Of a DNA stretch of 64,000 nucleotides, positions 7,574 through 17,226 are shown piece after piece. The stretch spans positions 37,485-101,484 of the forward strand of contig NZ_LZSX01000099.1 of NCBI RefSeq assembly GCF_001665835.1, read 5' to 3'. The notes under the pieces were generated by a model. It saw only the letters and a list, made by a program, of their open reading frames with translations. It was not told the origin of the DNA and did not search any database. The position numbers were made by a program, and so were the translations under genes. The stretch comes from Mycobacterium colombiense. Its GTDB lineage: Bacteria > Actinomycetota > Actinomycetes > Mycobacteriales > Mycobacteriaceae. Positions within the stretch are counted from its first letter, which is position 1, and each line of letters begins with the position of its first letter.

Positions 7574-10243
7574 CTAGGCCGGCATCACCCGTCGTTCGTC
7601 CGGGCCCCAAATCGGTTGCATGCCACCGGGCAGCGCCAGCTGGGTGGTGGTGATGACCTCGGCCAGGTTGCGCAGCTCGACATGGACCGCAGCGAGCAGC
7701 TCGGCTAGCTCCGCACGCCGGCCGTCGCCGCCGACCCGTTCGAGCTCGGCGGGATGGGACCGCCGCAGCAGGGTGCCGATCTCGTCCACCAGCCGTTCGG
7801 GGCGCGAAGACCCCGACGAGCCGGGCAGGTCCCTGAGATTGATCCGCAGCCGCTCCAACTGGTACAGCAGCGACCGCGGGTTCTGCGCATCGAACAGCAT
7901 CAGCTCGGCCATGGCGGCCACGCTGATCTTGCCCACCGTGCGGCGCCGGTAGATGACCGAGGACTCGCACGCCACCAGGGTGGACTCGATGACGGTCTGT
8001 TCGGCCGCGGCGCCGCGGCGGACAGTCAGGGTGGCCTGCAGCAACGCCGTCAGCCACAGCCCGCGTTCGATCCGTTTGCCGATGTCCATCATCGTCCAGC
8101 CGACGTCGCGCACCATCGACTCGTTGGCCACCCCCGACAGGGTCAGCATGCCGGCCAGCGTCTGGGTCTGGGCCCCGGTGAGCAGGGCGTCGGCCTCGGA
8201 AAGTGAGTCCGGCGGTTCGCTTTCCAGTGCCAGTGCGCGCTCGACCGCGGCCAGTACCATCCAGGTGTCGTTCGACATCTGATCGCGCACCGCCCGCGCG
8301 GCCAGTGCCAAACCCTCCACCGATTGCACCAGGGAGCCGGCCCGGTGCGGGTCGACGGTGAGCGACCACAGCGTGGAGGGGGCGATCGCGATCATCTCGG
8401 CGTGGTCGCCGTCGCTGTCGGCCGCGATGTCGGTTCCGGTGATGCGGCCCAGCGTGGTCATCAGCACCGGCACGCATTCGCTTTCCTCGCTGTGCTGGTG
8501 GTGGCGGTAGACGTGGAACCGGTCGCGGGTGACGATCAGCAGCCGCGCCATGCTTTCGGCGCGCTCGCCGTAGCGGCCGATCCAGAACAGGTCGGACAGC
8601 ACACGCGGGGAGCTGATGCCCCAGGTGCCCGCGGCCGTCTTCGCCGGCGGCTCCGGCGTCGGCAGGCTGATCGCCTCGGCGTGGGCCCGCTCGGTGGGTC
8701 GCACCCAGACATCCTTTGCCGCAATGGTTTTCAGTGTATATGCGGCGGATCCGGGTGCCAGCACATAGCCGATGCCGCCGATCATCGGCGCGTAGCCGCC
8801 GCGCTGGGCAACGGTGAACAACCGGATGCCGACGCCCGCCGACGACAGCACGCCGGCGTGGTCGGTGGGCGCGGACGAGAATTGTGGCAGTTCCTGGCCG
8901 ATCCACTGCCACGGGGTCTGCTCGATTCGGGCCGCCAACCGTGTCAGCTGCTGAGCCGAAAGCGTGGGCCCGACAAGGGTTTTCTCGCCGACGGTGGACT
9001 TCACCAATAACGACGACAGGTTCGCCACCAGGTGTGAGCGTTCACTGGCGATGCCGCCCCAGTAGACCTGGGCGGTGGGCAGCTGCAGCGTCTCCGACAG
9101 CAGATGCTCGGCCATCGCGGGCAGGAAACGCAGCAGCCCAGGGTTTTCCAGAATTCCGCTGCCCAGCGTGTTGACCACGGTCACCGTCCCGCGGTGCTGG
9201 GCCTCCACCAAACCGGCCACCCCGAGGCGGGAGTCGGCGCGCAGATCCAGCGGGTCCGTGTAGTCGGCGTCGACCCGGCGCAGCACGACGTCGACGCGCT
9301 TCAGCGTGCCCAACGAGCGCATCCACAACATGCCCTCGCGCACCACCAGGTCGGCGCATTCCACCATCGGAAAACCCAGCAGGGTGGCCAGATAGGCCTG
9401 GTCGAACGCGGTCTCGGAATAGATACCCGGAGACAGCACCACCACGACCGGGTCCCGGGCGTCATCGGGTGCCGCGTCGATCAGCGCCAGCCGCAGCGCC
9501 TGGGCGAACGGCGTCGTCGGTCGTGGCGCGATGCGCTCGTAGAGCTCGGGAATCGAGTGCGCGACGACGCGTCGGTCGGCCAGCGCGTACCCGGCCCCCG
9601 AGGGCGCCTGGGTGCGGTCGCCATTGACGACGAAGGTGCCGTCCGGACGCCGGCTGACATCGCAGGCGTACATGAAAAGCTGGTGGCGGCCCGGGATTTC
9701 GATGCCGTTGGCCGCGCGCACATACCCGGGGTGGCCGAACAGCAGCTCCGGGGGCAGGACGCCCTCGGTGAGCAGGCTGCGCGGACCGTACAGGTCGGCC
9801 AGCACGGCGTCGAGCACCCGCGATCGTTGCAGCAGGCCGGCCTCGAGCACCTCCCAGTCGGCCGCGGACAGCACGATGGGCAGGGTGTCCAGCTGCCAGG
9901 GCCGGGGCTCCTGGCCGCGACCGCCGGGCTCGACGTCGGTGTAGGTGATGCCGTCGTTGTCGATGAGGTCGCGCACCACCGAACGCAGCCGGTCCAACCC
10001 GGCGCGACCCCGCTCCGCGATGGCGTCGGCCAGCTCGGCCCACCCCGGGCGCACATTGCCGTCTTGGTCGACGAACTCGTCATAGCCGCTTGCCGGGCCG
10101 TGCCGCAGATCGAAGAGCGCTTCCTGGGCCCGCGCGGCGCGGTATCCGGCCAGCAGGCGATCGGCGTCGTAGCGCGCGGTGCCGGCCATCGAGCCGGACC
10201 CAGCCGGTGCACCGGTGCCGAATGTCATGTCCGCAAACGCCAT
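7574..10243 (-). CDS. Circularly permuted ATP-grasp / alpha-E fusion protein
   Basis: An 889-residue fusion. The N-terminal ~480 residues are a circularly permuted ATP-grasp ligase-like domain (DUF404/407 type), with YEVDG-like FVVNGDRTQAPSGAGYALADR, DPVVVVLSPGIYSETAFDQA and LRRVDADYTDPLDLRADS. The C-terminal ~390 residues are an all-helical alpha-E domain (DUF403), starting near LSDLFWIGRYGERAESMARL. In many bacteria these two parts are separate proteins. The ATG at 10243-10241 overlaps the TAA of the upstream gene (TAATG), so it is translationally coupled to the giant transglutaminase-like gene. Family knowledge suggests formation of a peptide or amide bond, with the partner acting as peptidase or transferase; the product is unknown. 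Confidence 0.9.
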   Translation of the reverse strand: MAFADMTFGTGAPAGSGSMAGTARYDADRLLAGYRAARAQEALFDLRHGPASGYDEFVDQDGNVRPGWAELADAIAERGRAGLDRLRSVVRDLIDNDGITYTDVEPGGRGQEPRPWQLDTLPIVLSAADWEVLEAGLLQRSRVLDAVLADLYGPRSLLTEGVLPPELLFGHPGYVRAANGIEIPGRHQLFMYACDVSRRPDGTFVVNGDRTQAPSGAGYALADRRVVAHSIPELYERIAPRPTTPFAQALRLALIDAAPDDARDPVVVVLSPGIYSETAFDQAYLATLLGFPMVECADLVVREGMLWMRSLGTLKRVDVVLRRVDADYTDPLDLRADSRLGVAGLVEAQHRGTVTVVNTLGSGILENPGLLRFLPAMAEHLLSETLQLPTAQVYWGGIASERSHLVANLSSLLVKSTVGEKTLVGPTLSAQQLTRLAARIEQTPWQWIGQELPQFSSAPTDHAGVLSSAGVGIRLFTVAQRGGYAPMIGGIGYVLAPGSAAYTLKTIAAKDVWVRPTERAHAEAISLPTPEPPAKTAAGTWGISSPRVLSDLFWIGRYGERAESMARLLIVTRDRFHVYRHHQHSEESECVPVLMTTLGRITGTDIAADSDGDHAEMIAIAPSTLWSLTVDPHRAGSLVQSVEGLALAARAVRDQMSNDTWMVLAAVERALALESEPPDSLSEADALLTGAQTQTLAGMLTLSGVANESMVRDVGWTMMDIGKRIERGLWLTALLQATLTVRRGAAAEQTVIESTLVACESSVIYRRRTVGKISVAAMAELMLFDAQNPRSLLYQLERLRINLRDLPGSSGSSRPERLVDEIGTLLRRSHPAELERVGGDGRRAELAELLAAVHVELRNLAEVITTTQLALPGGMQPIWGPDERRVMPA

Positions 10244-13200
10244 TACTGCGCAACGGTACGCACGCGGCGCAGGTCGAGGATGCCCGGCGCGCCGACATCG
10301 GTGAAGATCCGGGCCTGCTTCTCCCGGATGCCCGACAGGTCGAGTTTGCCGGGGGTGAAGCCGGTCGCCTCGAAGCGGCGGCCGCGGCGTGCCTCGGCCT
10401 CCACGGCGTTGACCGGGGGCGTGTCGTAGGCCCGCCCGCCGGGGTGGGCGACGTGATAGGTGCAGCCCCCGCGCGACGTGCCGGTGGTGAGGTCGATCAG
10501 CTCGAACCGCAACGGCCCGTCGGCCGAGATCGTGGAGTGCAGCGCGCTGGGCGGCTGCCAGGCCTTGAACCGCACCCCGCCCACGTGGATGTCGGGATTG
10601 TCGGTGGCCAGCAGCGGCACCGGATAGCCGTTGACCGTCAACACATAACGGTGGCGGTCGGCCCCGATGATGCGGACCTGGATGCGCTCGACCGAGGAGT
10701 CAACATAGCGCGCGGTGCCCGCGGCGGTGGACTCCTCGCCCAGCGTGGTCCACGGCTCGATGGCCCCGCGCAGTTCGATCTCCACGCCGTCGAACACCGC
10801 CGTCCCGATGCGCGGGAACCGGAACTCGGTGAACGGATCCAGCCAGCTGGTCTCGAACGCGATGCCGTGCGCGCGCAGGTCCGCGGCGACGTCGGCGATG
10901 TCATGAATCAGAAAGTGCGGCAACAGATATCGGCCGTGCAGGTTGGCGCCGTGGCGGATCAGCGGCGCGCGCAGCGGCTCGTCCCAGAACCACGCGACCA
11001 AAGAGCGCACCAACAGCGACTGCACCATTGCCATCCTCAGGTGCGGGGGCATCTCGAAGCCGCGCAGCTCCAGCAGGCCGAGCCGGCCGCGGGCGCTGTC
11101 GGGGCTGTACAGCTTGTCGATGCAAAACTCGGCGCGGTGGGTGTTGCCGGTGATGTCGGTGAGCAGGTGACGCAGCGCGCGGTCGATCACCCACGGCTTG
11201 GTGGCGCCACCGCCGCCCAGCCGGGCGATCTCGGCGAACGCGATCTCGAGCTCGTAGAGGGCCTCGGCGCGGCCCTCGTCCACCCGCGGCGCCTGCGAGG
11301 TGGTGCCCACGAACCGGCCGGCGAACAGGTAGGACAGCGACGGGTGGCGCTGCCAGTACGTCAGCAGCGACACCAGCAGGTCGGGGCGGCGCAGCAGCGG
11401 CGAGTCCGCGGGCGTCACGCCGCCCAGGGTGATGTGGTTGCCGCCGCCGGTGCCGCCGTGCGTGCCGTCCACGTCGAAGGACTCGGTGGACAGGCGGGCC
11501 AGCCGGGCCTGCGCGTACAGCGTTTCCAGCTGCTGGTTCTGTTCGGCGAAGCTGGCGGTGGGTGCGACGTTGACCTCGATGACCCCCGGGTCCGGGGTGA
11601 TGGTGGTCGAGCGCAGCCGCGGGTCCGGCGGGGGATCGTAACCCTCGATCACCACCGGGCAGTCGGCCTTCGCCGCCGCCGCCTCGATCCGGCCGATGAG
11701 ATCGACGTAGTGCTCCAGCGCCTCGGTGGGCGGCAGGAAGACGAAGACCAGCCCGTCCCGAACCTCGGTGACCAGCGCGGTAGGCGGCGCCCCGTCGGCG
11801 TCGACCACTACTGCGCTCGCGGTGGCCTTCGCCGCCAGCTCGGGTCCTACTGACAGGGGATCGGCATCGAACGACGGGCGCGGCGGTTTCCAGCTGACCG
11901 AATCCAGCGGCAGCCGCAGCCCCGCCGGAGAATCCCCCGGCAGCAACACGATACGTCCGCGGCGCAGCCGCCAGTCGGCGCTGGCCCACCCGAGGTCATC
12001 GTCGCGCCGGTGCAGTGGCAGCACGAATGCCGCCGGGGCCTTGATCGATTCGTCCAGGCGGGCCAACAGCGCCGCGCGGCCCGCGGGGGAGTCGGCTTCC
12101 AGGTCGTCGGCGGGGTCCACCGGAACCCCTTCGGGCTCACTGACTTTGGCGGCCAGTCGATGCAGCGGGTCCTCGTAGGCCGGCCGCATCTGCGAGGCCG
12201 GCAGTCCCAGGCCGTCGGCGATCCCGGCGAGCACCCGGGCGGCCGCTTCGCCGTCGACGCGGCGTTGCGCCCGGCCGCTCCAGGGGTCGGCCAGCAGCGT
12301 CTCGTCGGTCCACAGCGGACGCCCGTCGGTGCGCCAATGCAGCGCAATCTGCCAGCGGGGCAACGGTTCTCCAGGATACCAGCGGCCCTGCCCGCGCTGG
12401 ATCACGCCGCCCGGCGCCCACACGGATTTCAGGCGGGCGGCCAGATCGGAGGCGCGCCGCCGCTTGTGCGGGCCGTCGGCGGCCGTCGTCCATTCCTTGG
12501 TAACCGGGTTGTCCACCGCCACGAAGGTCGGCTCGCCGCCGATGGTCAGCCGGACGTCGGCCGCGGCCAGCCGCTCGTCGACGCGCCGGCCGACGTCGTG
12601 GATGGTCCGCCACGCGTCGTCGGTGTACGGCAGTGTGACGCGCGGATCTTCGTGCACCCGGGTGACGGTGTTGGAGAACTCCAGCGTCGAGGCGCAGGGT
12701 TCGGTGCCCCCGCTGATCGGTGCCGCCGACGTCGGGTGCGGCGTGGCCGCCAGCGGGATGTGGCCCTCGCCCGCGAACAGGCCGGACGTCGGATCGAGGC
12801 CGATCCAGCCCGCCCCCGGGATGTACACCTCGGTCCAGGCGTGCAGGTCGGTGAAGTCGGCGACGGGTCCCGAGGGCCCGTCGAGCGCCTCTATATCCGA
12901 CGCCAGCTGCACCAGGTAACCGGACACGAAGCGGGCGGCCAGCCCCAGCTGGCGCAGGATCGACACCAGCAGCCAGGCCGAATCGCGGCACGAGCCGACC
13001 CCGGCCCGCAGCGTGTAATCCGGCGTCTGCACACCGGGTTCCATCCGCAGGCTGTAGGCGACGTCGGCGTTGATCGCACGGTTGAGCTCGACCAGCATGT
13101 CGATGGTGCGAGTGCCGTCGCGCACCGAGAAATCGTTCAGCCAGGCCCGCACCAGCTCGCCCGGGCCCGAGCCGTCGCCCTCTTCGTCGACCGGCCGCAG

Positions 13201-13572
13201 GTAGGGCTCCAGGTCTTCGGCCAGTTCTCTGGGGTAGGTCAGCCCGGCGCGTCCGTTGGCGGGGGCCCACCGTTCGGCCCAGTCCTCGATGAAGAAGTCG
13301 AACGGGTTGATCACCTTGAGGTCGGCGATCAACCCGACGGTGATGCTCAGTTGTTGCATCGGAGTCGGAAATACCAGCCGGGCAAGGAAATTGCCCACCG
13401 CGTCCTGCTGCCAGTTGATGAAGTGTTCGTCGGGCTCGATGCGCAGCGAGTACGCCTCGATGGGCGTGCGGGTGTGGGGCGCCGGGCGCAGCCGCACGAT
13501 GTGCGGATACACCCGGACCAGCCGGTCAAAGGTGTAGCTGGTGCGGTGCTCCAGCGCAACTTTGATGCTCAT
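10243..13572 (-). CDS. Transglutaminase-like / DUF2126 giant protein
   Basis: A 1109-residue cytoplasmic protein. An N-terminal bacterial transglutaminase N domain (SIKVALEHRTSYTFDRLVRV) is followed by a transglutaminase core: Cys in RAGVGSCRDSAWLLVSILR, His in DFTDLHAWTEVYIP and Asp in GWIGLDPTSGLF. A roughly 800-residue DUF2126 region follows, with GGEPTFVAVDNP, GTGGGNHITLGG and a glutamate-rich ligand-like section reminiscent of glutamate-cysteine-ligase folds. ATG 13572 is chosen over GTG-type codons up to 13602 because MSIKVALEH matches the domain boundary. The stop overlaps the start of the ATP-grasp/alpha-E gene. Together with 4847-6836 it forms a peptide-bond metabolism neighbourhood. 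Confidence 0.9.
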   Translation of the reverse strand: MSIKVALEHRTSYTFDRLVRVYPHIVRLRPAPHTRTPIEAYSLRIEPDEHFINWQQDAVGNFLARLVFPTPMQQLSITVGLIADLKVINPFDFFIEDWAERWAPANGRAGLTYPRELAEDLEPYLRPVDEEGDGSGPGELVRAWLNDFSVRDGTRTIDMLVELNRAINADVAYSLRMEPGVQTPDYTLRAGVGSCRDSAWLLVSILRQLGLAARFVSGYLVQLASDIEALDGPSGPVADFTDLHAWTEVYIPGAGWIGLDPTSGLFAGEGHIPLAATPHPTSAAPISGGTEPCASTLEFSNTVTRVHEDPRVTLPYTDDAWRTIHDVGRRVDERLAAADVRLTIGGEPTFVAVDNPVTKEWTTAADGPHKRRRASDLAARLKSVWAPGGVIQRGQGRWYPGEPLPRWQIALHWRTDGRPLWTDETLLADPWSGRAQRRVDGEAAARVLAGIADGLGLPASQMRPAYEDPLHRLAAKVSEPEGVPVDPADDLEADSPAGRAALLARLDESIKAPAAFVLPLHRRDDDLGWASADWRLRRGRIVLLPGDSPAGLRLPLDSVSWKPPRPSFDADPLSVGPELAAKATASAVVVDADGAPPTALVTEVRDGLVFVFLPPTEALEHYVDLIGRIEAAAAKADCPVVIEGYDPPPDPRLRSTTITPDPGVIEVNVAPTASFAEQNQQLETLYAQARLARLSTESFDVDGTHGGTGGGNHITLGGVTPADSPLLRRPDLLVSLLTYWQRHPSLSYLFAGRFVGTTSQAPRVDEGRAEALYELEIAFAEIARLGGGGATKPWVIDRALRHLLTDITGNTHRAEFCIDKLYSPDSARGRLGLLELRGFEMPPHLRMAMVQSLLVRSLVAWFWDEPLRAPLIRHGANLHGRYLLPHFLIHDIADVAADLRAHGIAFETSWLDPFTEFRFPRIGTAVFDGVEIELRGAIEPWTTLGEESTAAGTARYVDSSVERIQVRIIGADRHRYVLTVNGYPVPLLATDNPDIHVGGVRFKAWQPPSALHSTISADGPLRFELIDLTTGTSRGGCTYHVAHPGGRAYDTPPVNAVEAEARRGRRFEATGFTPGKLDLSGIREKQARIFTDVGAPGILDLRRVRTVAQ

Positions 13573-13663
13573 AATCGCTGATCCCATCACACGCGCGGAC
13601 ACGGCGCAGCGCGCCGCGATTGCGGCTTACCGCGCCGTAATACGGAGAAACCTGCGCGCAGCG

Positions 13664-14581
13664 TCAGGCCGGTGCGTGTCCCGGTGGTGTGCCCGGCGGC
13701 GGGCCGGCCTCGTATCCCGCCTGCTGCGGCGCTGCGACCTGGCCACCGGAAAACTTGCGATACGCGTAGATCCCGACCAGAGCGGCGACCGGGACGGCCA
13801 CCAACACGCCGACCCCACAGGCCAGGAAACCCACCACCACGGCGGCGACCTCGACCAGCCACACCAGCAGGGCGTTGCCGAAGTTCGACGTGACGGTGGA
13901 GAAGCTGGAGGTGAGCGCCTTGATGGGCTGCTCGGACCGATCGATCGCGTACGGGATGGTGAACTGGGCAAAGATCCCCAGGATCAGGCCGGGCAGGAAG
14001 CACAGCACCGACGCGATCGAGGTGAGAATCCCGACCAGCAGCGCCGCCAGAAAAACCATGCCGAAGTTGCGCGGCTTGAAGAAGGACCCGATGGTCACCG
14101 GGCGACCGTCGGCCAGATCCAGGCAGCCGGACAGGAACGCGGACTGGGCGAACGCCCCCACGAGGTAGGCGACGAGGTAGCCGAGGATCAGCAGCGCCAT
14201 CCCGCCGCCGTTGAGGTTCGCGGAAAAGGTGAAGTCGTCGTCGGAGTCGCTCGCCGTGCTGCCCATGTTCTGGCTCAGGCCGATCAGGGTGGAGGCGATG
14301 GCAAACAGCACCGCATACACGAGGGCCGGAACAATAAGTGCCACAGCATTTTTGGTGAACGTGTTCCAGGCCCAGCCGAACGCGTCCCCGATGCTGAACG
14401 CGGGCGGGCCACCGTAGCCGGGTGGCGGTCCGTAGCCGGGAGGGGGCGCGCCATATCCCGGGGGCGGTCCGTACCCCGGAGGAGGCGGTGGGGGTGCGCC
14501 GTAGCCCGGCGGCGGGTAGCCGGGAGGGTTGCTGCCCTGGGGATCTGCCGGGATGCCCGGATACTCGGGAGGTTGGCTCAT
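13664..14581 (-). CDS. Proline/glycine/tyrosine-rich multi-pass membrane protein
   Basis: A 305-residue protein. Residues 1-62 are a low-complexity cytoplasmic tail of PPGYG-type repeats (GYGPPPGYGAPPPGYG). The remainder has about six membrane helices (AVALIVPALVYAVLFAIAST, MALLILGYLVAYLVGAFA, VFLAALLVGILTSIASVLCF, ALLVWLVEVAAVVVGFLACG). It ends with another Pro/Gly tail. AAGGAC lies just upstream of ATG 14581. It corresponds in place and type to the Pro/Gly-rich transmembrane protein of M. tuberculosis Rv2560. Similar PPGY tails mediate phase-like clustering or protein contacts elsewhere; no role is established here. It diverges from rarA. Confidence 0.85.
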   Translation of the reverse strand: MSQPPEYPGIPADPQGSNPPGYPPPGYGAPPPPPPGYGPPPGYGAPPPGYGPPPGYGGPPAFSIGDAFGWAWNTFTKNAVALIVPALVYAVLFAIASTLIGLSQNMGSTASDSDDDFTFSANLNGGGMALLILGYLVAYLVGAFAQSAFLSGCLDLADGRPVTIGSFFKPRNFGMVFLAALLVGILTSIASVLCFLPGLILGIFAQFTIPYAIDRSEQPIKALTSSFSTVTSNFGNALLVWLVEVAAVVVGFLACGVGVLVAVPVAALVGIYAYRKFSGGQVAAPQQAGYEAGPPPGTPPGHAPA

Positions 14582-14736
14582 GTCCGTCCTTGCTGTCGGA
14601 TTTCCTCGTGTGGCGAAGTTTCCTAGGAGGGAACGCGCGCGGAACTGGCAAACCGGAACTTAGCAAAGATGCGGCCGGGGCGCGCGGATTGCCGGCCCGC
14701 ACGCCTGGGCCGGCGCGGGTGTCCGCCCGCCGTGGT

Positions 14737-16095
14737 ATGCCTGAAACCGTGTCCGACGGTCTGTTTGACCTCCCCGGTGCGCCGCAGCCGACCGATCACG
14801 GGCTGGGCGTGTCGGGCGGTGCACCCCTGGCGGTCCGGATGCGCCCGGCATCGCTGGACGAGGTGGTCGGTCAGGACCATCTGCTGGCGCCCGGATCTCC
14901 GCTGCGCCGGCTGGTCGAGGGCTCGGGCGTGGCGTCGGCCATCCTGTACGGGCCGCCCGGCAGCGGCAAGACGACGCTTGCCGCGCTGATCTCGCAGGCG
15001 ACCGGCCGCCGGTTCGAGGCGCTGTCGGCCCTGTCGGCCGGAGTCAAAGACGTCCGGGCGGTGATCGACACCGCGCGCCGGGCGCTGCTGTCCGGCGAGC
15101 AGACGGTGCTGTTCATCGACGAGGTGCACAGGTTCTCCAAGACCCAGCAGGACGCGCTGTTGTCCGCCGTGGAGAACCGGGTGGTGCTGCTGGTGGCTGC
15201 GACCACGGAGAATCCGTCGTTCTCGGTGGTGGCGCCGCTGCTGTCGCGCTCGCTGATCCTGCACTTGCGGCCGCTTAGCGCCGACGACATCCGCGCCGTG
15301 GTGCAGCGCGCGATCGACGACCCGCGCGGGCTGGGCGGCCAGATCGCGGTCGCGCCCGATGCCGTCGACCTGCTGGTGCGCCTGGCCGCGGGCGACGCTC
15401 GGCGCGCGCTGACGGCGCTGGAGGTCGCCGCCGAGGCGGTCGAGCCCGGCGGCGAGCTGACCGTCGCGGCCGTCGAGCAGTCCCTCGACGAGGCCGCGGT
15501 GCGCTACGACCGTGACGGCGACCAGCACTACGACGTCATCAGCGCCTTCATCAAGTCGGTGCGCGGCTCGGACGTGGACGCCGCGCTGCACTACCTGGCC
15601 CGCATGCTCGTCGCCGGCGAGGACCCACGGTTTGTCGCGCGCCGGCTGATGATCCTGGCCAGCGAGGACATCGGCATGGCCGACCCGAACGCGCTGCAGG
15701 TCGCGGTGGCGGCCGCGCAGACGGTGGCGCTGATCGGCATGCCCGAGGCGCAGCTCACCCTCGCGCACTGCACGATTTATCTGGCCACCGCGCCGAAGTC
15801 GAACGCCGTCACCACCGCGCTGGCCGCGGCGATGGCCGACATCAAGGCCGGCAAAGCCGGACTGGTTCCGCCCCATCTGCGCGACGGGCACTATTCGGGT
15901 GCGGCGGGGCTGGGCAACGCGCAGGGCTACAAGTATTCCCACGACCACCCGGACGGGGTTGTCGCACAACAATATCCGCCGGACGAGCTGGCAGGGGTCG
16001 ACTACTACCGGCCCACCGGCCGCGGCGGTGAACGCGAAATGTCCGGGCGGCTGGACCGGCTGCGCGCGATCATCCGCAAGAGTGGACGGGCATGA
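14737..16095 (+). CDS. rarA: Replication-associated recombination AAA+ ATPase RarA
   Basis: A 452-residue AAA+ clamp-loader-like ATPase of the RarA/MgsA/WRNIP1 family, which acts at stalled replication forks. Walker A is GPPGSGKTT, Walker B is VLFIDEVHRF and sensor 1 is VAATTENPSF. The C-terminal tetramerisation/MgsA region (YDVISAFIKSVRGSDVDAAL, ARRLMILASEDIGMADPNAL, PPHLRDGHY) is complete. ATG 14737 gives the 452 residues remembered for the mycobacterial orthologue; GTG 14749 is an alternative. The stop overlaps the following small gene in ATGA. Confidence 0.95.
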   Translation: MPETVSDGLFDLPGAPQPTDHGLGVSGGAPLAVRMRPASLDEVVGQDHLLAPGSPLRRLVEGSGVASAILYGPPGSGKTTLAALISQATGRRFEALSALSAGVKDVRAVIDTARRALLSGEQTVLFIDEVHRFSKTQQDALLSAVENRVVLLVAATTENPSFSVVAPLLSRSLILHLRPLSADDIRAVVQRAIDDPRGLGGQIAVAPDAVDLLVRLAAGDARRALTALEVAAEAVEPGGELTVAAVEQSLDEAAVRYDRDGDQHYDVISAFIKSVRGSDVDAALHYLARMLVAGEDPRFVARRLMILASEDIGMADPNALQVAVAAAQTVALIGMPEAQLTLAHCTIYLATAPKSNAVTTALAAAMADIKAGKAGLVPPHLRDGHYSGAAGLGNAQGYKYSHDHPDGVVAQQYPPDELAGVDYYRPTGRGGEREMSGRLDRLRAIIRKSGRA

Positions 16096-16427
16096 AGATC
16101 TTCACCGACGAGGAGATGGGCGCTCTGCTGCCCACCGCCCAGCCCTACAGCGTGGTGATCCTCGAGAAGGGACCGAAGTACGGCGACGAGGCAACGCCGG
16201 GCATCGTCTGGGAGCACGGCCGGCGCAATTTCGGGCTGCGCGACGACGGAGTGCTCCCGGTGGTGCTGCCGGTCATCGACGAATCCGACGTGTGCGGCAT
16301 CGGGGTGTTCGCGGCGACGGTCGACGAGACCACGGCGATCATGGCCGACGACCCGGGTGTGGCGGCGGGCGTCTTCACCTACCGGGTGCACCCGTGCCGC
16401 GGATTCCCCGGGGACGCGCTGCCCTGA
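16092..16427 (+). CDS. Conserved hypothetical protein, possibly YCII-like
   Basis: A 111-residue protein whose ATG overlaps the rarA stop (ATGA). KIFTDEEMGALLPTAQPYSV and VILEKGPKYGD, together with a central strand/turn pattern, suggest a small ferredoxin-like alpha/beta fold similar to YCII-related proteins. I cannot assign a family with certainty. It has two cysteines (VCGIGVF, HPCRGFP) and no signal peptide. Tight coupling suggests co-expression with rarA, but this may be positional only. Confidence 0.7.
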   Translation: MKIFTDEEMGALLPTAQPYSVVILEKGPKYGDEATPGIVWEHGRRNFGLRDDGVLPVVLPVIDESDVCGIGVFAATVDETTAIMADDPGVAAGVFTYRVHPCRGFPGDALP

Positions 16428-16449
16428 GCCGGCCCCGATTGCCGCGACG

Positions 16450-17073
16450 CTAGACCAGCTCGGGCACCCGCAGGTGGGCGATCGCCAGCTCGAACTCGCC
16501 CACGTCGATCACCTCGGCGCCCAGCTCGCGCACGCGCCGGCTGCGCAGCTCGCTGGCGCGGTCGCGGTTGCGGGCCATCGCCTCCATCGAGTCGAACGTG
16601 GAGCAGCTGACGGCGCGGCGGCAGGCCGGGTGGTCGACCATCAGGCTGGCGCTGCAGAACCCGTCGAGGTCTTGCATCTCGGGCAGCACCGCCATCCGGT
16701 AGAAGTCCAGCGACCGGCCGAGCTGATCCGGCACCACCTTGAGCCAGGTGGCGCGCACGCAGGCGCCGGAGCGGGACGGATGGTCACGGTGCAGCAACGG
16801 GATGTCCCATTCCTCGACCCGCGCGCTGCCGTCGAACATCAGCGCGGCCCGGTCGCGGATGGGTGCGACCCGCTCGGCGCTGCCGCGCATCGCCTCCATG
16901 GTTTCCCACGAGCTGGTGGCGATGCAGGTGCCCGATTGCCGGTCGACCAGCAGCGACAGTCCGACACACCCGTCGATCTCGGTGAGCGCGGGCATGACGA
17001 CATCGCGAACGTGCGCAATGCCGATGTCGACCGACAGGGGTTGCGCCTGGATGGTGGTGGAGCGTGCGTACAC
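16450..17073 (-). CDS. Two-domain ABM/Dabb-like protein, paralogue 1
   Basis: A 207-residue cytoplasmic protein made of two related ferredoxin-like (ABM/Dabb-type) halves: IDGCVGLSLLVDRQSG near residue 34 and LDGFCSASLMVDHPAC near residue 136, each followed by an S-x-W/F-[DE]-[TS]-[IM]-E-A-M motif. It is a tandem paralogue of 17227-17898; both end in LAHLRVPELV. They correspond to the adjacent Rv2557/Rv2558 genes, which I recall as starvation-induced. The start GTG 17073 has AGAAGGGG upstream and an in-frame TAG nearby that blocks any longer form. The paralogue can start 17 codons earlier because of small indels. Function unknown. Confidence 0.85.
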   Translation of the reverse strand: MYARSTTIQAQPLSVDIGIAHVRDVVMPALTEIDGCVGLSLLVDRQSGTCIATSSWETMEAMRGSAERVAPIRDRAALMFDGSARVEEWDIPLLHRDHPSRSGACVRATWLKVVPDQLGRSLDFYRMAVLPEMQDLDGFCSASLMVDHPACRRAVSCSTFDSMEAMARNRDRASELRSRRVRELGAEVIDVGEFELAIAHLRVPELV

Positions 17074-17103
17074 GGTCGGCCCCTTCTATGTCGGGGCGGC
17101 GCC

Positions 17104-17119
17104 CCGGTGGCGCCACCGG
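17104..17119. promoter_or_regulatory. 16-bp perfect palindrome, copy 1
   Basis: ccggtggcgccaccgg is a perfect dyad 31 bases upstream of the GTG start of the gene ending at 16450. The same palindrome occurs at the matching place upstream of the paralogue. It could be a dimeric repressor site, or it may be conserved only because the two genes are recent duplicates. Confidence 0.4.
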
Positions 17120-17226
17120 TCCCACCCGCTACCTTCCTCCTGCCGGATACTCGCCGCAATGCCTTCCGGGCGCGGATCGTCGGCCGGCGGAACGCCTGGT
17201 TCAGCCGGTCTACCGCCGCACCTCGA

